DNA of 64,000 nucleotides from an uncultured Bacteroidaceae bacterium (GTDB taxonomy: Bacteria > Bacteroidota > Bacteroidia > Bacteroidales > Bacteroidaceae): contig CALUJO010000003.1 in assembly GCA_944320965.1 (NCBI GenBank), positions 62,001 to 126,000 on the forward strand. Reading direction: 5' to 3'. Every line of letters starts with the position of its first letter. Position 1 is the first letter of the stretch. Below the pieces are notes generated by a model. It made no database searches. It was not told the origin of the DNA and worked only from the letters and a program-made list of their open reading frames with translations. Made by a program: the position numbers and the translations under genes. Shown here one piece after another: positions 8,601 to 15,846 of this stretch.

Positions 8601-9471
8601 CAGCATCGTTAAGTCGTGTACCCAGCATCGGGTCTGTTTCATTGTAGTGGTCAGAGAAGCGTGGGTCTTTTTCGTATGGAGCATGTATAGCATAGTGCGA
8701 CATGTACAGGTAGAATGGTTGTCCGTCGTTTATTGGCGTTTCCAGCGCTTTCAGTGCTTCCTGTGTCAATGCTTCGGTCAGGAATGTTCCTTGTTTTTTA
8801 TATTCTTCAAGTCCTGATACTGCAAATTCGCCTCCTTCACCGTATCCGTTTGAAGCGAGATAACTTCCCGGTCCTCCGATTGCGCTGCCTGCAATATTCA
8901 CGTCAAATCCGAATTTAAGAGGGTCTGCTCCCGTAGTTGTTTTTGAACCGAAGTGAGCCTTACCACAGTGGATTGTATAGTATCCGTTGTCCTGGAGAAT
9001 CTGAGGCATTGATGTTACGGCAATACCGTTGTCAAGGTCATGGTCATTTGCATATGCTGCAGGCTGGATACCGTTGTAGTTCCAGTCAGGAGTGCTGATT
9101 ACAGAACTGCCTGCATCTGTATTTACTCCATAGTTAAGTGTCCAGTTGGTAACTCCGTGGCGAGCGGCATTCATACCTGACATAAGGCTGCATCTTGTAG
9201 GAGAAGAAATTGCGCAAGCGTATGCTTCCATGAATTTTACACCCTCTCTTGCCATACGCTCCATACTTGGAGTCTTGTAGCGTTGGTTCAAAGGTGTTAT
9301 TTCACTGTAGAATGGAACAGAAGTTTCCTGCCATCCCATATCATCTACAAGGAACAGGATAATGTTGGGCTGTTGTGGATTCTGTTCGCCTGCTTTTAGA
9401 TTTTGTGCCGATGCGCACAAAGAAGCGGATGTACCCGCCATCAGTAAACTGAATGATAAAAGTTTATTCAT
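5641..9471 (-). CDS. Large secreted sulfatase with InlB/GEVED modules and T9SS-type C-terminal domain
   Basis: A 1,276-aa exported protein. A signal peptide (about 1-22) is followed by an alkaline-phosphatase-fold sulfatase domain (about 33-530). This has the metal-binding VDDM segment (D43, D44) and the sulfatase signature S89-S-P-T-R93, where S89 is the residue expected to become formylglycine, so it is a serine-type sulfatase. After an unassigned region (about 540-760) come a GEVED-like region (about 770-890), an InlB/Listeria-type repeat (about 895-985), a GEVED-like module of about 200 residues (990-1,190), and a T9SS type A-like sorting domain (about 1,205-1,276) ending in YFAKIGNSTLKFVR. 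It is probably surface-bound or secreted and removes sulfate from glycans. The substrate is not visible from sequence. A serine-type enzyme needs an anaerobic sulfatase-maturating enzyme, which is not encoded here. Confidence 0.9.
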   Translation of the reverse strand: MNKLLSFSLLMAGTSASLCASAQNLKAGEQNPQQPNIILFLVDDMGWQETSVPFYSEITPLNQRYKTPSMERMAREGVKFMEAYACAISSPTRCSLMSGMNAARHGVTNWTLNYGVNTDAGSSVISTPDWNYNGIQPAAYANDHDLDNGIAVTSMPQILQDNGYYTIHCGKAHFGSKTTTGADPLKFGFDVNIAGSAIGGPGSYLASNGYGEGGEFAVSGLEEYKKQGTFLTEALTQEALKALETPINDGQPFYLYMSHYAIHAPYEKDPRFSDHYNETDPMLGTRLNDAEIAHATLVEGMDKSLGDILDFLDAHEDVKNNTIVIFMADNGGQAIGRQGRVNRDQNYPARAGKGSAYMGGVHEPMMLWWPSNEKLVPGSENNTRVMIEDFFPTILDLAGITEYKTAQTVDGKSFADIMRDPSNESIERSRVNIWHFPNLWGESQDMSEGYGAYSAILKDDFHLIYFWQTQEKRLYNVKEDVGEQNNLASTMQDKVTELAKELTDSLKAYKAMRPTYKNGATIAWPDGTDGEEGETTQAFKYSSDTEKFVYRITDCRSKDTNVGTDFYWTLGSHNGYNAIQSNSEKHEGVYEAVDQYFYFMPSTEQNKFKMYTYDGRNIDYVNGLTGDGWNGGNIANDGTKPYMQYGTETSGDFRTEVTTSENEFAIYAPNGDMLNTRGTGNGTAANMKWVINTYQNNSTNDNGSRFKFIEVPKEESGDVVVSYICDDNSKSFENMTNNYLTDITFTNGEQEKTKTFDAKPATLVTVLDDMKMDAKIGENITAHFKAKSLGNYNTSNVLQDLRFTAVVLAIDWNRDGTFESVQKIKGNTPPTHNVGGNANPNEGDAYVMDFTYDIAVGEEAIAGKTARVRVNYTNAWWAGENINNQRALATTCKEGIMYEFDIVVSEGTVTKYNVEVASANDEEGSVSIEGQTGTSVSVAKGTKLTLKAEANNNFMFDKWTVNDKVVGYRHTMEVDVTEDITYTAHFTEKGYPFMTRYFEVGYDQQNRYLASAGYKTGNKELVNIFNATTVEELPFNEYLEENITPSGTPKIRQREGAIVDKTKENSIVLEQGTTEFTMNFKQYNNNIELTDKNGEKVICEPELVWTEQVVYVDWNNDMVFEGENEIYETLGEPTSNNNFGDMNGSIENGWNRTISVPENIVAGNYRMRVVYIAWNIDMYPENLFTTYFGEIRNGIAYDFNIEITEPTGVESVKAATAYYDTKTSSICNIRNAKVTVYDVAGNIVTEAENTDRLSVIRLPEGVYFAKIGNSTLKFVR

Positions 9472-9747
9472 AAAATCTTTGTTTAATAGTGTTTTTTAAT
9501 TCCCCCGCCACAAAAATACTTTTTTCTTTATATTTAAAGCATAATTCTGTCTTAATTAATTATATTATCTTATGTTTTTTGTTTGATTGCTGTGACTTTT
9601 TCTGTTTTTTGTGTTGTTGGCATAATGTTTTTTATAATCTTTTCGTAAACTTCTTTTAGGGGAATTTATTTTTATATGTTTTTTGTGTTGCCTTGTCATT
9701 ATCATTATGTTTATCTCTATTATATAAGTCAATTGATAAATTCATTG

Positions 9748-9791
9748 GGGATAAATCGGTTAAAAGGTAGAGGGCTTTTGCCATTTATCCC
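9748..9791. other. Long isolated hairpin in intergenic DNA
   Basis: GGGATAAAT (9748-9756) pairs with ATTTATCCC (9783-9791). Inside it GG (9758-9759) pairs with CC (9781-9782), and AAAAG (9762-9766) pairs with CTTTT (9775-9779), leaving an 8-nt loop. No long T-run directly follows on either strand, although GGTTTTTG begins 5 nt downstream on +. It could be the end of an unannotated transcript or a palindromic element. Confidence 0.5.
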
Positions 9792-9917
9792 GTAGGTTTT
9801 TGTGTTTTATGTTTGGGGTTTTTGGTAATTATCCTGCTTGTTTTTTTTATTCTGTTTGTTTGCGGTGTTTTAAGATATATGAATGCAAAAGAATATTCAG
9901 AAATTCTATAGTATAAA

Positions 9918-9953
9918 AATAATCCCCACCAGAAAATTCTGATGGGGATTATT
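9918..9953 (-). terminator. Terminator after the small exported protein gene
   Basis: AATAATCCCCA (9918-9928) pairs with TGGGGATTATT (9943-9953), extended inward by CAGAA (9930-9934) with TTCTG (9937-9941). On the minus strand it is followed by TTTTA, so it fits termination of the gene ending at 9994. Confidence 0.75.
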
Positions 9954-9993
9954 CCTGAATAGGGGATTGGGACTCCCTTCTTTTTATTGATGT

Positions 9994-10326
9994 TTATTTT
10001 TTCCTGCGTAATTTGGTTGCTGTATACAATGCGCCTCCTGCAAGCAAGATAAGTATCCCTTCGCCAACAGGAATGGCCGGATCCTTTTCATTTGTACCTA
10101 TATCATCATCATCAGCCCAACCTCCTGGTCTTGATGATGAAAGCCATTGTCCTCCTCCAAATATAGGGTCGTCTTCAAATGAATTATAATAGTTGGCGTT
10201 ATCTGATTGATTATTTCCTTTGTCATTAATGCCGTTTCCCCAAATATCATTATTTCCATAAATTTCGGAAGCCGTAAGATTAAAGCTCAGAACAGCAAAT
10301 AATGTTATAGCAATTAACTTTTTCAT
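9994..10326 (-). CDS. Small exported protein with PID-CTERM-like C-terminal sorting tail
   Basis: A 110-aa protein with a clear signal peptide (about 1-20, MKKLIAITLFAVLSFNLTAS). The middle is rich in Asn, Asp and Gly (about 22-80). The C-terminus has Pro-Ala-Ile-Pro-Val-Gly, then a hydrophobic helix (ILILLAGGALY, about 90-101), then a basic end KLRRKK. This tripartite tail resembles C-terminal sorting signals of the PEP-CTERM/PID-CTERM kind, which are recognised by exosortase-like enzymes; it could equally be a simple membrane anchor. No sortase is encoded here. It lies 18 bp after the 1,255-aa LamG protein on the same strand, so the two are probably co-transcribed, and a terminator follows. 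Function unknown. Confidence 0.7.
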   Translation of the reverse strand: MKKLIAITLFAVLSFNLTASEIYGNNDIWGNGINDKGNNQSDNANYYNSFEDDPIFGGGQWLSSSRPGGWADDDDIGTNEKDPAIPVGEGILILLAGGALYTATKLRRKK

Positions 10327-10344
10327 ATATTGTAAACTTTTTTA

Positions 10345-13300
10345 TTATTCAACAATCACTTTAAATGTTTTTGCATTGCCTTCAACAATTGTTCTGACAA
10401 TATAGATACCAGCTTCAAGTGTAAAACTATGTGTACCATTCACTTCACTTGCGGCAACTAATGTACCATTTATTGTAAATATTTCTATTTCTGTAGGAAC
10501 AAAAGTCTTGATTTCTATTGCACCCTGTGTACCACTTACATTGACATCATATACTGCTTCCACTTCAAGGACTCCTGAAACATCTTTTGTTCCTATATAT
10601 AGAGGAGCCTTTTGTGTTGTTCCGTTTCCATTGAACACAAAGAATGGAACAAAACGGTCAACTATGAATTGAGTACCTTCTTGTGGTATATCAAAATTGC
10701 CTGATTTTGGATTATAGACATATACTGTCATGTTTGCTCCTATTTGTTTTGCAATATCCGTTACTGTTACTTTGAAAGAGTATGGATTTTTAACAAGTCC
10801 AAGTTTTCCTGGTTCTGGCATTAGTGTGGAATTGAATTGGTCATTCCAAGCACGCATTACAACTGGCGTGTTGTATTCTGTGTAGAATGTGAACTGCTGT
10901 CCTTTTCTGCTATCAGGAACAGAGATGATACCGGCATCAAGCAGATATACTTTTGAAGTTTCCTCAGCTGTGTCTTTTTCAATGTCACTCCAAATATCCG
11001 AATAATTTGTTTCATCAGTATATTTGCTGTTGAATGTTGAGTACCAGAAGTTCCATCCTGGTCTTAGGCCTACAAGTGTATTGTCGTTGCTGCTTGTAGG
11101 ACCAGCTACGAGGTCAACTTGTCCAGGAAGTGATATCGGCATCCATTGTTTTGCAACGCTAGGCATTGTTATTGTATATTCAAGTCCGGCAGCAACATAA
11201 CTGTTTTGAATTTCTGGTACTGCAAGGTCTGCATTGGTTATGATATCACTTTGTCTTACAAATGTTGGAAGTGCTGGATTTCCGTTGTGGTAAACGGCAA
11301 GTACATCATTATCCAAAGCAACCTTATCAACACCGTTATATGCGAGGTGTGTTATGTTATCGGTCTTGACAATGTAGCCGAAGTTTGTTTCATTGCCGTT
11401 GGTCAGCCAAGTAGCGTCAGACTCACCATCGAAGAATTTTTCACCGCCACGTGGGGTTTGGCGTTCGGATAGAACGGCTACTTCGGTTCCTGTATAATCT
11501 GATTTTGTACATGGGGTTGCCCATTTTGGAACTGAGAATGCATATGACATTTTATCTCTTCTCAGCGTGAATTCAGAGTAATTTGTAACGAGGTTATTTG
11601 ATACGGCGTTATTGTCTGTAAGATCATCACATGTATAATATCCAATAAGGTTTGTTTGGCCTTTGATTTCTTCATCAGTGTATCCTTTCATTGAAGCTGC
11701 TATAGCATTTGCGTCAAGAGCGGTATTCCAAATCATTATATCATCAAATTCGGCATTCATATTATCGCCAACACAAAGATCATCAAACCTTTCAAAGTTT
11801 CCGCTTTTTGATGCTTCTGCCTTTTCAACACCGTTTACAAACATTTTTATTGTAGTGTTTGTATTGTCATAATTAAGTGTAAATGCCAAGTGGAACCATC
11901 CTTTAGGCATTTCTACTCCTGAAATATTTTTTGCTCCTCCTTTTGCAAATAATCCAAGTTTATATACATCTTTTGTATCATCTATTCCGCATACATTAAT
12001 AGCAAAAGCAGGTTCAGAACCATATCCTGTTAGATTATTTTGTCTTGTGCCTATTACTACTTTTCCCATATTTTCTTTATCTCCCCAAGCGACACTTCCT
12101 TGATCTATACTGTTGGAACTTGGTCCTTCAATATTTACCCAAGCAGCCATTGTAATGGAATTGGCTCCGTCAATAATACCAATAGGAATGTTTCCTCTTA
12201 CTATGTAGCCGGCATTAAATTGTCCGTGGCTGTTTAGGGAGCCTTTTTGGGTTTCAATAACCCTATTTGTCAATTTTTCGAAATTAGCATTTAGTGTAAT
12301 ATCAACCATTCCACTATAAGTGTATTCCTGAGTTGTTGAAACAGAAGCTCCTTGACCGTTTGTCCAGTTTATAAATCTGTATCCTGGATTTGCCTCAGCA
12401 ACAACTGTTACAGGCTCTGATGTCTCTACTGTATTTTCTGTAATATTTGCCGGACTTGTGATTTTAACTGAACCTCCCTCTGTTGGATTGGCATTAACAG
12501 TTACTGTTCTAGTTGTCTCTAGAGATTGAATAACGATATCAAAGTCGTAAGAAATACCGGATCTGATTTCCCCATTTAGTGTTGTGAATAATTTTGTTGT
12601 CCAAGTGTCATCATTATAGTTTGAACTTTCATAATATATAACTCTCATGCGGTATGTACCCGGTTGTAAGCTCTCAGGAAGAGTTATTGTTCTTGTCCAT
12701 CCGTTTTCTATAGAACCATTACCATCTCCAAATTTATTATTGCTACTTGGATAACCTACGGCACCGGATATTTCATTAACTCCATCAGTTGCTCCTGCAA
12801 AATTGAAGTCATTATTGAAGTCGATGTAGTATGCCTGTTTTGTCCAAACTATTTCAGGTTTGCATGTGGCTGTTCCTTCAATAATATTACTATTATATGT
12901 CCTGAATTTCATGTCAAATGAAGTTGTTCCTTGTGGCAATGCTATTTTGGTTGCAGTTTTGTCAATCAAGGCACCGACTGTTGTTGCAGTTCCATGAGGT
13001 GAGGGCATTGCCGTGTATGGCAGTTGTTCTTTTGTTGTTGCTTCAAAAACAATATTTTCACTGCCATTTATGGTATATGTAACTTTATCCAAATATCTGT
13101 TATGCTGGTTGTTTTCTTGACCGTTGAAAAATCTTTTCATTTCGGGATATTTCCCTTCTTCAAAATTTGCGGTAAGTGTAATTACTCCAGCTTCGTAATG
13201 TATGTAAGGATTGCTTGTAGATATAATGTTGTTGTATTGATCAGTCCAATTAACGAATTTATATCCATTTTCAGGGAATGCTTGAACTGTAACAGCCTTA

Positions 13301-14112
13301 TCTGTTGTAATGGAGTTGTCGGATGCACCTTCTGGGCTGATTATTTTTGCACTTCCGTTACCGTTGGAGCTTACTGTTACGGTTTTAGAAACATTTTCAG
13401 GCTCAACAATACGTATTATATAGTCGCAATAGTTAAGTTCTATTGCATTAGTAGAACAAGGGTCTTCGTCATATTTATTGGTACAGCTTCCGATAGCGGT
13501 ACCCATACGTGGCGAATCATATTTTTTGCAGGAAATGAATCTTACAACATTAAGTTCGCCTGGAGTAATATTGTCAGGAACATCTATTTTGAAAGTGGCA
13601 CTTTTCTCTGTAGCATTTACATCAACGATAAAACCGTTAGAGTCCTCCTTTTGGTTTTGTAGGCTACTATAAATATTATTTCCATCTTGGACTCCCCAAT
13701 CGCCAAGGTATTGTCCTAACATATTTTTATTGTCCGGTTGGTCACTTCTTAATTGGAAAATTGTAAGAGTTCCCCATCCATCATCATTATTGTCTATGCC
13801 ATAAGTGATTTTTAAATTGAATGTTGCTCCAGGATATGCCTTTATTTCATTATCGGTGTTTGACCAGTTTTGTCCTGTTTTGCTACCAATAGGACTGAAA
13901 GATAAAGGAGAATCTGCTACCAAGTTTGTATTGCTGACTATATCTCCATTTGTCTGCCAGCGTTTGTTTCCAGCACTTCCATTAGGATGACCAGTAACTG
14001 TCGGTTTGCAAAATTCATCATAACTTACCTGTGTTTGTGCCAATACTGTTCCATGAGTACAGAACAATATCATAGCAATAATAAAAAAATTAAAGTAGAA
14101 AAATCTTTTCAT
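10345..14112 (-). CDS. Secreted LamG/InlB/GEVED protein with T9SS-type sorting domain
   Basis: A 1,255-aa exported protein with no recognised catalytic motif. A signal peptide (about 1-25) is followed by a beta-rich domain (about 30-240), an InlB-type repeat (about 242-318), a GEVED-like module (about 325-535) with the signature SIENGWTRTITLPE, a second InlB repeat (about 540-610), and a LamG/concanavalin-like lectin domain (about 620-830, with MAAWVNIEGPSS and FDDIMIWNTALD). A beta-rich region (about 840-1,185) and a T9SS type A-like C-terminal domain (about 1,190-1,255) complete it. The plan suggests a surface adhesin or glycan-binding scaffold. It has a well-matched promoter 40-75 bp upstream and is followed by the small exported protein. 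Substrate unknown. Confidence 0.8.
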   Translation of the reverse strand: MKRFFYFNFFIIAMILFCTHGTVLAQTQVSYDEFCKPTVTGHPNGSAGNKRWQTNGDIVSNTNLVADSPLSFSPIGSKTGQNWSNTDNEIKAYPGATFNLKITYGIDNNDDGWGTLTIFQLRSDQPDNKNMLGQYLGDWGVQDGNNIYSSLQNQKEDSNGFIVDVNATEKSATFKIDVPDNITPGELNVVRFISCKKYDSPRMGTAIGSCTNKYDEDPCSTNAIELNYCDYIIRIVEPENVSKTVTVSSNGNGSAKIISPEGASDNSITTDKAVTVQAFPENGYKFVNWTDQYNNIISTSNPYIHYEAGVITLTANFEEGKYPEMKRFFNGQENNQHNRYLDKVTYTINGSENIVFEATTKEQLPYTAMPSPHGTATTVGALIDKTATKIALPQGTTSFDMKFRTYNSNIIEGTATCKPEIVWTKQAYYIDFNNDFNFAGATDGVNEISGAVGYPSSNNKFGDGNGSIENGWTRTITLPESLQPGTYRMRVIYYESSNYNDDTWTTKLFTTLNGEIRSGISYDFDIVIQSLETTRTVTVNANPTEGGSVKITSPANITENTVETSEPVTVVAEANPGYRFINWTNGQGASVSTTQEYTYSGMVDITLNANFEKLTNRVIETQKGSLNSHGQFNAGYIVRGNIPIGIIDGANSITMAAWVNIEGPSSNSIDQGSVAWGDKENMGKVVIGTRQNNLTGYGSEPAFAINVCGIDDTKDVYKLGLFAKGGAKNISGVEMPKGWFHLAFTLNYDNTNTTIKMFVNGVEKAEASKSGNFERFDDLCVGDNMNAEFDDIMIWNTALDANAIAASMKGYTDEEIKGQTNLIGYYTCDDLTDNNAVSNNLVTNYSEFTLRRDKMSYAFSVPKWATPCTKSDYTGTEVAVLSERQTPRGGEKFFDGESDATWLTNGNETNFGYIVKTDNITHLAYNGVDKVALDNDVLAVYHNGNPALPTFVRQSDIITNADLAVPEIQNSYVAAGLEYTITMPSVAKQWMPISLPGQVDLVAGPTSSNDNTLVGLRPGWNFWYSTFNSKYTDETNYSDIWSDIEKDTAEETSKVYLLDAGIISVPDSRKGQQFTFYTEYNTPVVMRAWNDQFNSTLMPEPGKLGLVKNPYSFKVTVTDIAKQIGANMTVYVYNPKSGNFDIPQEGTQFIVDRFVPFFVFNGNGTTQKAPLYIGTKDVSGVLEVEAVYDVNVSGTQGAIEIKTFVPTEIEIFTINGTLVAASEVNGTHSFTLEAGIYIVRTIVEGNAKTFKVIVE

Positions 14113-14157
14113 ATGTAAAATTTTTAATTATATTGTTCCCTATTTCTTTTTAGTAAG

Positions 14158-14188
14158 CAAAGTTATAAATATTTAAAATACCTACAAA
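14158..14188 (-). promoter_or_regulatory. Bacteroidota-type promoter for the LamG protein gene
   Basis: Read on the minus strand, TTTG (complement of 14185-14188) is followed after 19 bp by TAACTTTG (complement of 14158-14165), an exact TTTG/TAnnTTTG match at consensus spacing. The start site would be near 14152, giving a leader of about 40 nt. Confidence 0.65.
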
Positions 14189-14320
14189 GAATAATTATAT
14201 AAAATATTAGTTATTAAGGTATAAAGCGCTTTTATAGGCTTTGTGGCTTATATAATATTATGTTAAATTACATAGGAAGCGTCCTCAAATACAATATATT
14301 TAGATAATAAAAATATATAA

Positions 14321-14360
14321 AAATGGCATCCGATTATGGAATATGTATCGGATACCATTT
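14321..14360 (-). terminator. Terminator after the 467-aa sulfatase gene
   Basis: AAATGG (14321-14326) plus ATCCGAT (14328-14334) pair with ATCGGAT (14347-14353) plus CCATTT (14355-14360). On the minus strand a T-rich run follows, so it terminates the gene ending at 14425. Confidence 0.75.
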
Positions 14361-14424
14361 TATTGTTTATAAAGAATAAGTGCTATTAATTTATTCCTGT
14401 TTTTAAGGTCTGATATTAATCAAA

Positions 14425-15828
14425 TTATCTTCCGAAGTTGAACATGTCAGAATGCACATGTTCTCTGTCCATAATGACTTTAAGTTCTTCTACTTTGTCT
14501 GGGTACTGACTTGCAAGGTTATTGTCTTCGTGAGGGTCTTCTGCTATGTTGTAAAGCTCGTGTGTCGGATTTCCGCTTTTTATGTTCTGGCGGATAAGTT
14601 TCCAATCACCAGCTCTGACAGCCTGACGTCCTCCTTCTTCGTGGAATTCCCAGTAGAGGAAGTCGTGCTGTTTCTGTTCGCCTTTACCGGTAAGGGTAGG
14701 CAATATAGACAATCCGTCCATAGCTTCGTCTCTCCAGTTTTCGTCTTCACCAAGCAATTCTACAAAAGTAGGCATCATGTCCCATCCTGCAGCTTGGATG
14801 TGACTTATACTTCCCGGTTGGATAGTTCCCGGCCAGTAGGCAATGTAAGGAACTCTCATACCGCCTTCGTAAAGTGCACGTTTCAAACCACGAAGACGTT
14901 CTTCTGTGTTGAAGAACCAAGGATCGGCTCCTCCTTCCTGGTGAGGACCGTTGTCACTTGTGAAGATAAACAATGTTTTGTCTGCAATGCCAAGTTCTTC
15001 AAGTTTTGCTATAATTTGGCCTACATATGTATCCAAACGGGTAATCATCGCAGCAAACTGAGTTCTTGGGTCGGTTGCTGTTCCGTAGTCTCCATCGTCG
15101 TACCATGGCTTGGGCTCGTGGAATTTTCCTTTATACATCTCAACTATACTGTCTTGTGGTTGTCTTAACTCTGCATGTGGTATAGTATAAGTGAAATATC
15201 CGAAGAATGATTTGTCTTTATTGTCTTCGATGAATTTCATTGCATGTTCGTGTATGGCATCCTGTGAATATCTTCCGTTCTGGTTTTCTTTAGTTTTATT
15301 GTTCCACAGATATTCCGGATAGTATGAATGTGCCTTACGCTGGCAATTATATCCGTAGAATACATCAAATCCCATATTATTTGCTTCTCCTCCGGAACCA
15401 GGGTATCCCATACCCCATTTACCGAAGCATCCTGTTACATATCCATTCTGTTGGAACAGGTGTCCGATAGTTTCCACATTTGGGTCAAGGGGTTCCTGAC
15501 CTTCAGGTTGTATTTCTTTGTTGCCGCGAATCTTGGTGTGTCCGGTATGCTGTCCTGTCATGAGTGATGCTCTTGAAGGGGCACTTACTGCAGTACTTGC
15601 ATAGAACTGGGTGAAACTCATGCCGTTCTGTACAAGACGGTTAAGGTTTGGTGTAGCTATCATTTGCTGTCCGTATGCTTCTATGTCGCTGTAACCCATA
15701 TCGTCACACAACAGATAGATTACGTTTGGTCTTTCTACGGTTGCTGCCGTACTGTTGTTCTGCGCATTGCAAAGAGATGTTGCAAAAAGCAAACTGCCTG
15801 ATATATATAAGAATTTGTTAGTCTGCAT
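14425..15828 (-). CDS. Secreted arylsulfatase, serine type
   Basis: A 467-aa sulfatase of the S1 (formylglycine) class, which hydrolyses sulfate esters, probably on glycans. A signal peptide (about 1-22) is followed by the metal-binding CDDMGYSD segment (D42, D43). The active-site signature is S82-A-P-S-R86, with S82 the expected formylglycine residue, followed by ASLMTGQHTGHTKIRGN. A second metal-binding site, FTSDNGPH, is at about residues 290-297. Length is normal for a single-domain enzyme. The GHTKIRGN stretch recalls the S1_20 subfamily, which includes O-glycan-active enzymes, but that is a resemblance only. The gene follows the 631-aa InlB/GEVED gene by 18 bp on the same strand, so the two are probably co-transcribed. 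Confidence 0.93.
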   Translation of the reverse strand: MQTNKFLYISGSLLFATSLCNAQNNSTAATVERPNVIYLLCDDMGYSDIEAYGQQMIATPNLNRLVQNGMSFTQFYASTAVSAPSRASLMTGQHTGHTKIRGNKEIQPEGQEPLDPNVETIGHLFQQNGYVTGCFGKWGMGYPGSGGEANNMGFDVFYGYNCQRKAHSYYPEYLWNNKTKENQNGRYSQDAIHEHAMKFIEDNKDKSFFGYFTYTIPHAELRQPQDSIVEMYKGKFHEPKPWYDDGDYGTATDPRTQFAAMITRLDTYVGQIIAKLEELGIADKTLFIFTSDNGPHQEGGADPWFFNTEERLRGLKRALYEGGMRVPYIAYWPGTIQPGSISHIQAAGWDMMPTFVELLGEDENWRDEAMDGLSILPTLTGKGEQKQHDFLYWEFHEEGGRQAVRAGDWKLIRQNIKSGNPTHELYNIAEDPHEDNNLASQYPDKVEELKVIMDREHVHSDMFNFGR

Positions 15829-15846
15829 ATATTATATTTTTATTGA

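Larger units (their letters stand above)
9472..9993. other. 522-bp intergenic region, T-rich on the + strand
   Basis: No gene is supported here. Near the sulfatase start, a minus-strand -7-like element TATTTTTG (complement of 9511-9518) lies about 40 bp upstream of its ATG, without a clear -33 partner. The middle is very T-rich on the + strand and repeats TTTTTGTGTTG. A strong hairpin lies at 9748-9791. The right end holds the terminator of the small upstream gene (9918-9953). Confidence 0.6.
14113..14424. other. 312-bp intergenic region between LamG protein and sulfatase genes
   Basis: No gene is seen. It holds a minus-strand promoter for the LamG gene (14158-14188) and the terminator of the sulfatase gene (14321-14360). 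A short palindrome around AAAGCGCTTT at about 14225-14234 is present. The remainder is AT-rich with no pattern that I can interpret. Confidence 0.6.

Noticed and set aside
5641..9471. Inactive sulfatase because the signature has no Cys
   Set aside because: Serine in the first position (S-S-P-T-R) is a normal alternative converted to formylglycine by anaerobic maturases; the metal-binding residues are intact.
13024..13662. 212-aa open frame on + strand opposite the LamG protein gene
   Set aside because: It lies wholly antisense to a well-supported secreted protein, is Cys/Phe-rich as expected of an antisense frame, and has no recognisable domain or promoter.
14452..15168. 238-aa open frame on + strand opposite the sulfatase gene
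   Set aside because: Antisense to a clear sulfatase with intact motifs; composition is that of a shadow frame.
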